A stretch of 64,000 nt of DNA from Hyphomicrobiales bacterium (GCA_900472295.1 UCIA01000023.1:1-64000); one strand, 5' to 3'; shown: positions 45,918 through 54,748, counted from the first letter of the stretch. Made by a program: numbers and translations. The notes: a model not told the origin generated them from the sequence alone.

Positions 45918-47558
45918 ATGAAATTCATGCTGACCGACCGTAATTTGCACCCGCAGGCGAAACCCGTTGCCGACGATTTCAGGAAGGGCGGCGTCAATCG
46001 GCGCGAATATCTCGCCATCATGGCCGGCTTCGGCGTCAGTGCTGCCGGCGCGCTGGCGCTGGGTGGCCTCAGCGCCTTGCCTGCCCGGGCTGAGGAGCCG
46101 AAGCGCGGCGGCACCTTGCGCGTCGCCATGAACGTCAAGGGTTTCAAGGATCCGCGCACTTTCGACGGCGTCGAAATGTCGAATGTCGCGCGCCACTGCA
46201 ACGAATATCTCGTGCGCTGGAACCGCGACTTCAGCTTCGAGCCGTGGCTGCTCGAAAGCTGGGAAACCAGCGATGACGCAAAAACAATCACGCTTCACGT
46301 GCGCAAGGGCATTACTTGGTCGAATGGCGACGCCTTCAACGCCGATGACGTCATCCACAATCTCAGCCGCTGGTGCGATGCGTCCGTGCCCGGCAATTCG
46401 GTCGCCGCGCGCATGGGCGCGCTGGTCAATGCCGACACCAAGAAGCCTGTCGATGGCGGCATCGAGAAGGTCGACGACTTCACCGTCAAACTCAATCTGC
46501 CGAAGCCTGACATTTCGCTGATCGCAGGCATGGCCGACTACCCCGCACTGATCATGCACCGCTCCTATGAGGGCGGCGACGATCCGATGAAGGCGCTGGC
46601 GATTACCACCGGCCCCTGCGAACTCGTCAGCTGGAGTGCCGAGACAAGTGCGGAGGTCAAGCGCAAGGACAAGCCGTGGTGGAAGGGCGACTTCCACCTC
46701 GACGGGATCAAATGGGTCGATTACGGCTCCGACCCCAACGCCATGCTGTCGGCCTTCGAATCCGGCGAGATCGACACCAATCATGAAACCGCCTCCGACG
46801 CAGTGTCGCAGACCGAGCAGATGGGCCTGCTGAACTCCGAGATCGCCACCGGATCGACCATCGTTGCCCGCTTCAATGTCGGCAACGCGCCCTATGACGA
46901 CGTCAAGGTGCGCCGCGCCGCCCAGCTTGCCGTCGACAACTCGGCCGTGCTGGCGCTTGGCCTAGGCGGTCGTGGCAAGCCCGCCGACAACCACCATGTC
47001 GGCCCGATGCATCCTGAGTTCGCCGATATCGGCCCGGCCAAGCGCGATATGGATCAGGCCAAGAAACTGCTCGCCGAGGCCGGCAAGGCCGACCACGAAT
47101 TCGAGCTGATCTCCGTCGATGTCGAATGGCAAAAGAGCACCGGCGATGCGATCGCCGCGCAGATGCGCGAGGCCGGCCTGAAGATCAAACGCACCGTGCT
47201 GCCGGCCGCCACCTTCTGGAACGACTGGAGCAAATACCCCTTCTCCACCACCGAATGGCTGGGCCGCCCGCTCGGTGTCCAGGTGCTGGCGCTGGCCTAC
47301 AAATCGGGAGCAGCCTGGAACGAAAGCGCCTATGCGAACAAGGAGTTCGACGACCTTCTCGACAAGGCGCTGGCCACGCCGGACGCGGCCCAGCGCAAGG
47401 AGATCATGGCCAAGGTCGAGCAGAATCTGCGCGATTCCGGCATCATCATCCAGCCCTACTGGCGCTCGGTCTACCGCACCTATCGCAAGGGCGTGCAAGG
47501 CTGCGAACAGCACCAGTCGCTGGAGCAGCATTTTGAAAAGGTGTGGCTGGAAAGCTGA
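45918..47558 (+). CDS. ABC transporter substrate-binding protein, family 5
   Basis: A 546-residue periplasmic protein. Twin-arginine-like signal (NRREYLAIMAGFGVSAAGAL, cleavage near ARA-EE), then the SBP_bac_5 fold (GGTLRVAMN, RKGITWSNGDAFNADDV, GPCELVSW). Such proteins bind peptides, opines or other amides. GGGAGGG lies upstream of ATG 45918. The permease and ATPase genes do not follow: a strong palindrome and a TPR gene come next. It must use a transporter coded elsewhere. Confidence 0.9.
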   Translation: MKFMLTDRNLHPQAKPVADDFRKGGVNRREYLAIMAGFGVSAAGALALGGLSALPARAEEPKRGGTLRVAMNVKGFKDPRTFDGVEMSNVARHCNEYLVRWNRDFSFEPWLLESWETSDDAKTITLHVRKGITWSNGDAFNADDVIHNLSRWCDASVPGNSVAARMGALVNADTKKPVDGGIEKVDDFTVKLNLPKPDISLIAGMADYPALIMHRSYEGGDDPMKALAITTGPCELVSWSAETSAEVKRKDKPWWKGDFHLDGIKWVDYGSDPNAMLSAFESGEIDTNHETASDAVSQTEQMGLLNSEIATGSTIVARFNVGNAPYDDVKVRRAAQLAVDNSAVLALGLGGRGKPADNHHVGPMHPEFADIGPAKRDMDQAKKLLAEAGKADHEFELISVDVEWQKSTGDAIAAQMREAGLKIKRTVLPAATFWNDWSKYPFSTTEWLGRPLGVQVLALAYKSGAAWNESAYANKEFDDLLDKALATPDAAQRKEIMAKVEQNLRDSGIIIQPYWRSVYRTYRKGVQGCEQHQSLEQHFEKVWLES

Positions 47559-47573
47559 TCCCTCCTGGGACTG

Positions 47574-47610
47574 TTGGGCCGGTGCAGCTTGTTGAGCTGC
47601 ACCGGCCCAA
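47574..47610 (+). terminator. Perfect 16-bp palindrome after the binding-protein gene
   Basis: TTGGGCCGGTGCAGCT (47574-47589) pairs perfectly with AGCTGCACCGGCCCAA (47595-47610) around a 5-base loop, 15 bases after the stop codon. No U-run follows. It most likely ends the operon or protects its mRNA, and may explain why no permease gene is cotranscribed. Confidence 0.75.
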
Positions 47611-47682
47611 TGCCATTTGCCATGCGCGTGAATTTCAGCACAGAGTGCGCCTGACCGACTTTCGGCTCAGAGTGAATCACGC

Positions 47683-49368
47683 ATGGACCATTTCGACCTC
47701 GGCACCTATCGCCGCCCTATCTCCACATCCTCGGCCGAAACGCAGCGTTGGTTCGATATCGGGCTGAACTGGTGCTACGGCTTCAACCATGAGGAAGGCA
47801 TAAAATGCTTCGAGAAGGCGCTGGAGACCGATCCTGATTGCGCCTTCGTGCATTGGGGCATCGCCTATGCCGCCGGGCCTTTTTATAATTTGACCTGGAA
47901 GGAACACGGCAAGGACGAGGCGAACCGTGCCGCCAAACGCTGCTTCGATCATGTCCAGCTGGCGCGCTCCCATGCGGCCAGCGCCAGCCCAGTCGAGCAA
48001 CGATTGATCGACGCGCTGGCCGTGCGCTTCCAGCAGCCGCATGGCGTGATGCCATCGGAATTCGAACAATGGGACAACGCCTATGCCGCCGCAATGCGGC
48101 AGGTCTATCGCGAGTTTCCCGACGACCATGACGTGATGGCGCTCACCGTCGAGGCGCTGATGATGCGCACAGTGCGGCGGCTGTGGGATTTGAAGACCGG
48201 CAGACCGGCGCCCAATTCGGATGTGCTTGAGGCGCTGGATGTCTGCGAGCGCTCGATCCGGCTGTCAAACGAAGCCGGCACGGCGCCGCATCCGGCGATC
48301 CTGCATCTGCACATCCATCTGCTGGAAATGTCGACGCAGCCCGAACGCGGCGTGCGCTCGGCGAACCTGCTCGGCACGATGTGTCCCGATGCCGGCCACA
48401 TGAACCACATGCCCGGACATATCCATGTGCTGTGCGGCGACTACGAGAAGGCAAAGCTCGCCAGCGAAAAGGCGGTGCGCGCCAACGACCTCTACCTCGC
48501 CTATGCCGGTGAGACGACCTACTATCTGCTGGGCTGCTGCCACGACCTGCATCTGATGATGTTCACCTGCATGTTCCTTGGCCAGTATCAGCCGGCGCTG
48601 TGGGCGGCCGACAAGGTGCGCAGCCTGGTGACGCGTGACGTGGTCGCCATCCAGGATCGGCCGAAGCTCACGCAAACCGTGGAGGGCTATCATGCCATGA
48701 AATCGCATGTGCAGGTGCGCTTCGGCCGCTGGCAGGAAATCATCGACGAGCCGATGGTGGCAGAGCCAGAGCTTTATGTGCTGACATCAGCCATGCAGCA
48801 CTACGCCAAGGGCGTCGCCTATGCCACGCTCAAGCAATTTTCGGCTGCCGAGCGCGAGCGCGAAAATTTCTTCAGGCATGTCGAGAGCATCGCGCCCGAG
48901 CGGCGTTTTCTCAGCAACCCGACGCGGGCCTCGCTGGCCGTTGGCGCGGCGCTGCTCGATGGTGAACTTGCCTATCACCAGGGCCGGCATGACGAGGCCT
49001 ACGCTCATCTGCGCCACGCGGTCGAGCTCGACGACAATTTGTCCTACACCGAGCCCTGGGCCTGGATGCATCCGCCGCGCCACGCGCTGGCGGCGCTGCT
49101 GCTCGACCAGGGCCACACTGACGAGGCCGAGCAGGTCTATCGCGACGATCTGGGCCTCAGCGGCAAGGTGCAACGCTGCGCCCAGCATCCCGACAATGTC
49201 TGGTCGCTGCACGGGCTGGTCGAGTGTTTGAAGCGACGCGGCGAGAGCGTGGAGATGCCGGGGCTGCAGGCGAAGCTTGTTGCAGCACAGGCCAAGGCGG
49301 ATGTGGCAATCACGTCGTCATGTCTCTGCCGGACGAGCGTCCAGGTGGGGCCAAGCTGCTGTCACTGA
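47683..49368 (+). CDS. TPR-repeat protein
   Basis: A 561-residue soluble protein made largely of TPR-like helical pairs (AETQRWFDIGLNWCYGFNHE, GIKCFEKALETDPDCAFVHW, and DEAYAHLRHAVELDDN near the C terminus). A His-rich centre (HLHIHLLEMS, then GHMNHMPGHIHVL) is conserved-looking and could bind metal. The C terminus has several Cys and ends in CCH. No signal peptide. Family members of this length are found alone in many proteobacteria; the function is unknown. Confidence 0.85.
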   Translation: MDHFDLGTYRRPISTSSAETQRWFDIGLNWCYGFNHEEGIKCFEKALETDPDCAFVHWGIAYAAGPFYNLTWKEHGKDEANRAAKRCFDHVQLARSHAASASPVEQRLIDALAVRFQQPHGVMPSEFEQWDNAYAAAMRQVYREFPDDHDVMALTVEALMMRTVRRLWDLKTGRPAPNSDVLEALDVCERSIRLSNEAGTAPHPAILHLHIHLLEMSTQPERGVRSANLLGTMCPDAGHMNHMPGHIHVLCGDYEKAKLASEKAVRANDLYLAYAGETTYYLLGCCHDLHLMMFTCMFLGQYQPALWAADKVRSLVTRDVVAIQDRPKLTQTVEGYHAMKSHVQVRFGRWQEIIDEPMVAEPELYVLTSAMQHYAKGVAYATLKQFSAAERERENFFRHVESIAPERRFLSNPTRASLAVGAALLDGELAYHQGRHDEAYAHLRHAVELDDNLSYTEPWAWMHPPRHALAALLLDQGHTDEAEQVYRDDLGLSGKVQRCAQHPDNVWSLHGLVECLKRRGESVEMPGLQAKLVAAQAKADVAITSSCLCRTSVQVGPSCCH

Positions 49369-49376
49369 TTTCCGGG

Positions 49377-49500
49377 CGACCCAGTTGCGAGGCGTTGCCG
49401 TCAGGAAAATCAGAACCAGCCACAGACAGACCATCGGATTTCGGCCGATGACGGCGAAGCTGTCGCTTGAACCCGCCCTTTTCGGAATTCTCATGGATTG
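49377..49500 (-). pseudogene. N-terminal remnant of a GPDPase-membrane-domain paralogue
   Basis: On the minus strand the frame reads SSDSFAVIGRNPMVCLWLVL, then IFLTATPRN. This matches the N-terminal signature of the four paralogues downstream (NSFAVIGRNLGLLIG, NNSFSVIGRNVVLCVG). No start with a ribosome site and no rest of the gene follow, so it is a ghost copy. It lies just after the TPR gene. Confidence 0.6.
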
Positions 49501-49616
49501 AAAAGTTAAGGCCCCAGAGAACCTCAGACTGGTTTTCCCTCGATGCCAAGGGTGTCCGCCAAAAAAATTTCGAGGGGGTCTTGAACTCATTTGGGACGCC
49601 TCCTAACTCGATTTCC

Positions 49617-49693
49617 GCCGAGGCACAAAGCTCGGCAAAATGGCGGCGCCGCATGGGGCGGCGCCCTTGTACCCATGTTGCTTCAAGGAGAAT
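49617..49693 (+). ncRNA. ROSE-type RNA thermometer in the hsp20 leader
   Basis: Three consecutive hairpins precede the start codon: GCCGAG/CTCGGC (49617-49636), GGCGCCGC/GCGGCGCC (49645-49665), and a last stem in which TTGCTTC pairs imperfectly with the ribosome site AAGGAG (49678-49690). A TTGCT facing AAGGAG is the hallmark of ROSE elements, which hide the ribosome site at normal temperature and open on heat shock. Rhizobial hsp20 genes commonly carry them. Confidence 0.75.
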
Positions 49694-50164
49694 ATGGCTA
49701 TGAGAACCTTTGATACCCTCTATCGGACCACCGTCGGTTTCGACCGCCTTTTCGACATGCTCGACAGCGGCACGCGCCCGGACTGGCCTCCCTACAACAT
49801 CGAGAAAGTCGGCGAGAACGATTACCGTATCGCAATGGCCATCGCCGGCTTCAGCCAGAACGAGGTCGAGTTGACCCAGCATGGCCCTGAAATAGTTGTG
49901 GTTGGTCAGAAAGCTGATGACCAGAGCGGGCGCCAACTGCTCCACCAGGGCCTGGCCTATCGCAGCTTCAGGCAATCGTTCAGGTTAGCCGACCACATGA
50001 AGATCAAGGCAGCCAACTTGGAGAATGGCCTCCTCACGATCGACATTGTCCGTGAGATTCCCGAAGAGCTGAAGCCGCGCCGCATCAGCATCGGCGTGGG
50101 TGACACGCCGACGGCTGCCACTCAGATCACGCAAGACACGGACCGAGCGCGTAAAGCCGCGTAA
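49694..50164 (+). CDS. Small heat-shock protein, Hsp20 family
   Basis: A 156-residue alpha-crystallin-type chaperone. The start MRTFDTLYRTTVGFDRLFDM and PYNIEKVGENDYRIAMAIAG are typical of class A rhizobial Hsp20 proteins, and GLAYRSFRQSFRLADHMKIK followed by ANLENGLLTIDI closes the crystallin domain. ATG 49694 (MAMRTF) or 49700 (MRTF) may be used; the latter has better spacing (9 bases) from AAGGAG. It holds unfolding proteins during heat stress. Translation is likely controlled by the ROSE leader. Confidence 0.93.
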   Translation: MAMRTFDTLYRTTVGFDRLFDMLDSGTRPDWPPYNIEKVGENDYRIAMAIAGFSQNEVELTQHGPEIVVVGQKADDQSGRQLLHQGLAYRSFRQSFRLADHMKIKAANLENGLLTIDIVREIPEELKPRRISIGVGDTPTAATQITQDTDRARKAA

Positions 50165-50347
50165 TCCTGTCGATCTGTCGCATGAAACTGCGGTCCGCCT
50201 CCCGGCCTCGGCTGGGAGGCTCCGATTGCGGAGAAACGGAGATGATCGCTTTACAGCAACGTGCTGCGCGCCTCTATCGCGTGCGCGCAGTTGGCCTGGA
50301 CCGCGCAAACCATAAAACTCAATGGTTCGTTCGATTTGGAGGATCAT

Positions 50348-50650
50348 ATGAACAATCGGATTTTCGATAGCGCCGTGTTCGTCAAACGCGGCAACGATCT
50401 TGTCCAGGAAATCGCGTGTCTCGAGGACGCTCTGGAATTCCTCTATGAATGGCCGAAGGACAGGCGCGGCCCCATTCACCAGACCGCGTTGCGCGCCTGC
50501 CAGCGAGCTTTCGATAGCGAGTATCCGCTGTCCGCAGCCAGAGACGCGTTTAGCGGTTTCGCGAAGGCAGCCAGAATCCTTGAGGAAGTGTCCATGACAA
50601 TGCCGTGGATGACGGGAAAAGGTAGTCAAGGCGGAGGAGTGACTGCCTAG
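50348..50650 (+). CDS. DUF982 protein
   Basis: A 100-residue protein. The core AVFVKRGNDLVQEIACLEDA, LEFLYEWPKDRRGP, RACQRAF and ARDAFSGFAKAARIL match DUF982, a family nearly confined to Rhizobiales. GGAGG lies 5 bases before ATG 50348. A second DUF982 gene follows 10 bp later, so they form a pair. The function is not known; DUF982 genes often occur in stress or symbiosis regions. Confidence 0.85.
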   Translation: MNNRIFDSAVFVKRGNDLVQEIACLEDALEFLYEWPKDRRGPIHQTALRACQRAFDSEYPLSAARDAFSGFAKAARILEEVSMTMPWMTGKGSQGGGVTA

Positions 50651-50660
50651 AAAGGAGGTC

Positions 50661-50948
50661 ATGATGCTATCGAAACCCTTTGAAAAGCCCGTCCGCGTGT
50701 GGGTGGGATTAGGCTTTCCCCGCCAACTCAACACGGTCGCAGACGCCTATCAATTCGCAGCGGAATGGTGTGGCAACAGCCCGGAGCAGAGAGCTGCTAT
50801 TCGCGCTTGCAAAGCCGCTCTGATTGGCGATGTAGAACCCGAGACTGCACGAGGCATCTTCATAGCGTTCGCTCGCAAAAAGGACATTCTCATGGAGGAC
50901 GGCATTGAGCCTGCGCCTTCCAGGAAGGCGAGCCCGCACCACGTCTAA
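50661..50948 (+). CDS. DUF982 protein
   Basis: A 95-residue protein. PVRVWVGLGFPRQLNTVADA, YQFAAEWCGNSPEQRAAIRA, and ARGIFIAFARKKDILMED are the DUF982 pattern. AAAGGAGGT precedes ATG 50661 (or the adjacent ATG 50664). It shares only limited identity with the DUF982 gene upstream, so the pair is old or was assembled by transfer. Function unknown. Confidence 0.85.
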   Translation: MMLSKPFEKPVRVWVGLGFPRQLNTVADAYQFAAEWCGNSPEQRAAIRACKAALIGDVEPETARGIFIAFARKKDILMEDGIEPAPSRKASPHHV

Positions 50949-50957
50949 AATGCCAAA

Positions 50958-50990
50958 ACGAGGCGGCTGCCATACTGGTGGCCGCCTCGT
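50958..50990. terminator. Bidirectional terminator after the DUF982 pair
   Basis: ACGAGGCGGC (50958-50967) pairs perfectly with GCCGCCTCGT (50981-50990). A run of A precedes the stem, which is a U-run for the minus strand, so it can also stop transcripts coming from the GPDPase-membrane array. Confidence 0.7.
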
Positions 50991-51045
50991 TAGCTAAGCG
51001 GCCAACGAAGCAGGCACCAAACATAACCTGTGCCTTCCGATTTGG

Positions 51046-51150
51046 CTACGAGATGATCTGCGCAAATTCATCGGTACTCGCGCCTTCCTTGAGGCCTCGC
51101 AATTCGAGGTAAATAGCCGCGATCACAACCGAAAAAGACTGCCGCGCCGA
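51046..51150 (-). pseudogene. C-terminal remnant of a GPDPase-membrane-domain paralogue
   Basis: On the minus strand the frame reads SVVIAAIYLELRGLKEGAST, then DEFAQIIS and a TAG (51046-51048). It matches the C-terminal signature of the four intact paralogues (YVELRRVREGTSVDELAEIFS-like). The rest of that gene is gone. Together with the N-terminal ghost at 49377-49500 this shows that the array once had more members. Confidence 0.75.
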
Positions 51151-51200
51151 GATCGCGAGATGTCGCGAGGCGATCCCTTCGAAGATCCGTGTCCAGAATC

Positions 51201-52106
51201 TTACGAAAAAATCTCCGCCAGGTCCTCGACGCTGCTACCTTCCTTGATCCGTCGCAGCTCAATGTAGGTGGCCGTGATAGCAACCGATGTCACCGTCCAA
51301 ATGATCGTCGAGACGACTGCGTTTGGGATTGCGTTGACGATGACGACGGAGACTGAAACAAGCGCGAAGGCCGGAGGAAATATAGCCGCGAAAACCCAGG
51401 CGGCCAATCGCAACATGAACGCCAGCACCATGACAATCAAAAACAGGCCAAATATCGACCAGCGATACCCTTTGGTCAGAGCTCGGCTGCGCGACATTGA
51501 AGCTCTCACACCGAGCCCCTCCTGAATCGCGACAGGAATGGCAACAGAGATTCCCAGCCCCCAAAAGATAAACGGCGCCATTAATACAGCGAACGCGGCG
51601 AGAGCTTCAGAGGGAGTGAGCAATCCAGTGCGAAGCACCGCTAAACTCGCGAAAAAGACGGCGAGATAAAGTGCAAAACCTATCCCCACGATCGGGAGAG
51701 AGTGCACCAGTACTGTCTGAATACAGCCACCAACCGATGGGCGAACACCCCTGATGTCGTCCATTGTCGCCCTCGACAAGACCGCCAATCCCAGGAAATT
51801 TGCTGCGATGGCCAACAGTCGAGAAGCAAGGTAGGAGCCCACATTGACCACAATCGACCAGGGGCCGCCGCCATACGCACCCATCTGATATGCCAATTTC
51901 GGCCAATACCAGACCGCCCACAAGTTAATCAATATCAGCGGCAAGACGAAGAAAAGAGCGCCCACGACGAGCAAGAAGATCAAATTCTGCCCGATGAAGG
52001 CGACGGTGTTGCTAATCACCTTTCCCAGTCGCAATTTCTCCGACGGCTCCTGCGTCGCCATGAAATCTACCGCCGTTCGCTCAAGAGAAAATCTCCGCCA
52101 GTTCAT
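51201..52106 (-). CDS. GPDPase-membrane-domain protein, paralogue 1
   Basis: A membrane protein of up to 301 residues with about six TM segments. It shares with its neighbours an N-terminal NTVAFIGQNLIF, a middle QEGLGVRASMSRSRALTKGY and a C-terminal IELRRIKEGSSVEDLAEIF. This is the layout of the GPDPase_memb (PF10110) family, the membrane part of glycerophosphodiester phosphodiesterases, here without the enzyme domain. An ATG at 52062 (MATQEPSEK) may be the true start, giving 286 residues. It is the most divergent of the four. Confidence 0.8.
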   Translation of the reverse strand: MNWRRFSLERTAVDFMATQEPSEKLRLGKVISNTVAFIGQNLIFLLVVGALFFVLPLILINLWAVWYWPKLAYQMGAYGGGPWSIVVNVGSYLASRLLAIAANFLGLAVLSRATMDDIRGVRPSVGGCIQTVLVHSLPIVGIGFALYLAVFFASLAVLRTGLLTPSEALAAFAVLMAPFIFWGLGISVAIPVAIQEGLGVRASMSRSRALTKGYRWSIFGLFLIVMVLAFMLRLAAWVFAAIFPPAFALVSVSVVIVNAIPNAVVSTIIWTVTSVAITATYIELRRIKEGSSVEDLAEIFS

Positions 52107-52821
52107 CGACGCTGGCGCCTTCCTTGACCCGCCGCAACTCGATGTACATGGCGGCAGGCGCGATCGACTGCACCAACCCTATGGCTGTGACGGCCAGCGC
52201 ATTGAAGAACAAGCCCAGCTTTGTGTCGGCAGAGGACGCGAACCCGTCCGGCACAAGGGACAATGCGATGAAAGCGACGAAGATGAGCAGCCACACAGCC
52301 ATCAGAGGCCAGAGGCTGCCTTTGGCAAGATCGCGGCTGCGCCCCATGGCGGCGAACACACCCAGTCTCTCCTGGACCAGAACCGGTATCACGACAGACC
52401 AGCGGGCCAGCAAGAACAGCCCCGGAACGATGAGGAGCAGAAGACCTATCCAGGAGCCCAGTGCAACCAGCAACGAAATGGCGATTGACGGCAACAGGAC
52501 CGCGAAAGCTGTCTTGATGCAATCCCGGGACGAAGGCCGTTTGCCCTTCAAATCCTCGATGGTTGCCCGCGTCAATGCCGCCTGCAGAATGGCGCCCAGC
52601 ATAACATCGCCAACCATGCCGATGACCATGACCGCGATCGGTTGCGGCGAATATTCGGGATCGTCGGACGCGACCAAGCCTGTGGACTTCCAATCCCAGA
52701 GCGATAGCGGCAATACATAGATGATCAATGTCAGCCCGACGCAAAGCATCAGATTGCGCCGGATGACGCCGAACGTGTCGCTGAGAATGCTGCCGATGCG
52801 GAACTTGTGTGCCAGCGCCAT
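52081..52821 (-). CDS. GPDPase-membrane-domain protein, paralogue 2
   Basis: A 246-residue membrane protein of the same family (IGSILSDTFGVIRRNLMLCV, ATIEDLKGKRPS, QERLGVFAAMGRSRDLAKGS, and YIELRRVKEGASVDELAEIF). It is the shortest of the four. Its stop lies close to or inside the upstream extension of paralogue 1, and a downstream start for that gene avoids the overlap. Part of a tandem minus-strand array. Confidence 0.85.
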   Translation of the reverse strand: MALAHKFRIGSILSDTFGVIRRNLMLCVGLTLIIYVLPLSLWDWKSTGLVASDDPEYSPQPIAVMVIGMVGDVMLGAILQAALTRATIEDLKGKRPSSRDCIKTAFAVLLPSIAISLLVALGSWIGLLLLIVPGLFLLARWSVVIPVLVQERLGVFAAMGRSRDLAKGSLWPLMAVWLLIFVAFIALSLVPDGFASSADTKLGLFFNALAVTAIGLVQSIAPAAMYIELRRVKEGASVDELAEIFS

Positions 52822-52893
52822 GGAAGCCGTAGGTCCTGCCCGCTTGTGGTGGATGCCCGCCAGAGCGGAAGAAAGCCTGCCGCGTCGTGAATC

Positions 52894-53751
52894 TTACGAA
52901 AAAATCTCCGCCAGTTCGTCGACGCTGGTGCCTTCCCTAACCCGGCGCAGCTCGACATAGCTGACCGCGATGGCCACCGATATCAGCGTCGACACCGCTG
53001 TCGAAACAACAGTGCCTCCGATCGAGCTGGCGATCAGACCGGGTGTCGAAAGCTTTCCGGTAAAAGCGAAAGCCAATCCGAGCGCCAAACCGAACACGAA
53101 CTGCAAGGCCATCGCGGCCACGAACAGGATCAGCAAGAGACCGAATATCGACCAGCGGCTGCCCTTGGTCAGGGCGCGGCTGCGCGATATCGATCCAAAC
53201 ACGCCGAGCCGTTCCTGGATCAGTACGGGGACCGAAACCGATACGCTGAGCAACCACATGGCGCCGGGAATGAGCAAAGCGAGAAAGACGATGGCCGCCC
53301 CGTAGACGGGAACGGCCACGCCAGCCAGCGAGGCCGCAATCAAAGCGAGGACCATCGCAAAGAAAACGACGAGTGCCACTCCAAGCGTTCGCAAGATGCT
53401 GCGCAAGGCTGTTCGGACACAGTCGCCAAGAGCCGGGCGCTTGCCGTTCAGATCTTCTATCGTCGCCCTCACCAGCGCTGACTGGAACAGCAGTGCCAGC
53501 ACGAAATAAATCAGGCCAAAAACAACCGCTACCCATGGGGTGTTCAGCATGGGGTCGATGACGTCGTCATCGTATTCGATGCCGTCGATACTCCGGTAGT
53601 TCAAGAGATTGAGCACGAAAGCCGGCAGAGCCGAAAACAGTGCCGCCAGGCCAATCAACAGACCCAGATTGCGGCCGATGACCGCAAAACTGTTGCCGAG
53701 AACCCTGCCGATGCCGAACTTTTCCCGCCGCTCCAGCGCCAGTGTCGTCAC
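52894..53751 (-). CDS. GPDPase-membrane-domain protein, paralogue 3
   Basis: A 285-residue membrane protein with about six TM segments (for example GLLIGLAALFSALPAFVLNL). Family landmarks: GRVLGNSFAVIGRNLG, VRATIEDLNGKRPALGDCV, QERLGVFGSISRSRALTKGS, and VELRRVREGTSVDELAEIF. It is 72 bp upstream of paralogue 2. Very close in sequence to paralogue 4 in the last 100 residues, which suggests recent duplication or gene conversion. Confidence 0.88.
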   Translation of the reverse strand: MTTLALERREKFGIGRVLGNSFAVIGRNLGLLIGLAALFSALPAFVLNLLNYRSIDGIEYDDDVIDPMLNTPWVAVVFGLIYFVLALLFQSALVRATIEDLNGKRPALGDCVRTALRSILRTLGVALVVFFAMVLALIAASLAGVAVPVYGAAIVFLALLIPGAMWLLSVSVSVPVLIQERLGVFGSISRSRALTKGSRWSIFGLLLILFVAAMALQFVFGLALGLAFAFTGKLSTPGLIASSIGGTVVSTAVSTLISVAIAVSYVELRRVREGTSVDELAEIFS

Positions 53752-53816
53752 GATGCCCCCTGCCCTGGCTCACGCCCTGGCCCAGAGGGGCCAAGGCCGG
53801 GCTGACCCTTTCACGG

Positions 53817-54599
53817 CTACGAGAAGATCTCAGCCAGTTCGTCGACGCTGGTGCCTTCCCTGACCTGGCGCAGCTCGACATAGCTGACCGCGGCGGCGAC
53901 CGACAGCAGCATCGACATCACGCTTTGCACCAGCCCCGCCACGATGGCCGCGACGATGCCGTGAAACAGGTAGACAAACACGCCAGCCGCCCCCTGGATG
54001 ACCATGGCGATGATGATCAGGACCAGGAACAGACCGAAAAGCGACCAGCGGCTGCCCTTGGTCAGGGCGCGGCTGCGCGACATCGAGCCGAACACGCCGA
54101 GCCGCTCCTGGATCAGGACCGGCACCGACACCGACCAGCCGAGCCACAGGATGATGCCGGGCACGATCAGGGCGATCATGGCCAGGCCCGACCCCAGGGC
54201 CACGAGGAAACCGACCGCCAGGGTCGGCAGAAAAAAGCGAATGGCGATCTGCAGGCTGTCGCCAAAAGTCGGACGCTTTCCGTTCAAATCCTCGATCGTG
54301 GCCCGCACAAGCGCCGACTGAAGCAGCAGTGCAAAAATAGAGCTTATGAAAATGGCGCCAAAGGTGACCCAGGAATTGCGAAGCGCGAAGGTGGGATCGG
54401 CCGCGGCGCCTGGATCGACCGCCAGGATGGCTTGCATGCGCGATTCGGTCCACAGCTGCATCAGGATCGTCGGTAAGCCTGAAAACAGCAAAGCCAGTCC
54501 GACGCAAAGGACGACATTGCGGCCGATGACGGAGAAGCTGTTGTTGAAGACCCTGCCGATCTGGAATTTCTCAGGTCGTGCAAATGTTGCCGAAGTCAT
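53817..54599 (-). CDS. GPDPase-membrane-domain protein, paralogue 4
   Basis: A 260-residue membrane protein, first of the minus-strand array. Landmarks: KFQIGRVFNNSFSVIGRNVV, ATIEDLNGKRPTFGD, QERLGVFGSMSRSRALTKGS, and VELRQVREGTSVDELAEIF. It is divergent from the DUF4129 gene at 54749 with a 149-bp shared promoter region. In other bacteria a GPDPase-membrane protein often lies next to DUF4129/MoxR/DUF58 genes, so a joint role in envelope maintenance is likely but unproved. Confidence 0.88.
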   Translation of the reverse strand: MTSATFARPEKFQIGRVFNNSFSVIGRNVVLCVGLALLFSGLPTILMQLWTESRMQAILAVDPGAAADPTFALRNSWVTFGAIFISSIFALLLQSALVRATIEDLNGKRPTFGDSLQIAIRFFLPTLAVGFLVALGSGLAMIALIVPGIILWLGWSVSVPVLIQERLGVFGSMSRSRALTKGSRWSLFGLFLVLIIIAMVIQGAAGVFVYLFHGIVAAIVAGLVQSVMSMLLSVAAAVSYVELRQVREGTSVDELAEIFS

Positions 54600-54748
54600 G
54601 ATGCGCCCCCTGTTTCATCGCCGAATATTGTCGGCGACCGCAGCAGTAAATTTGCCAAGATTGGCGACCGGCGTCTAGCCCACTTGCAAATGTTGCGCTG
54701 CATTGCCAGTGTCGGCCCGCGAACCGCAGGTTGCATGGGGGCGAAAAG

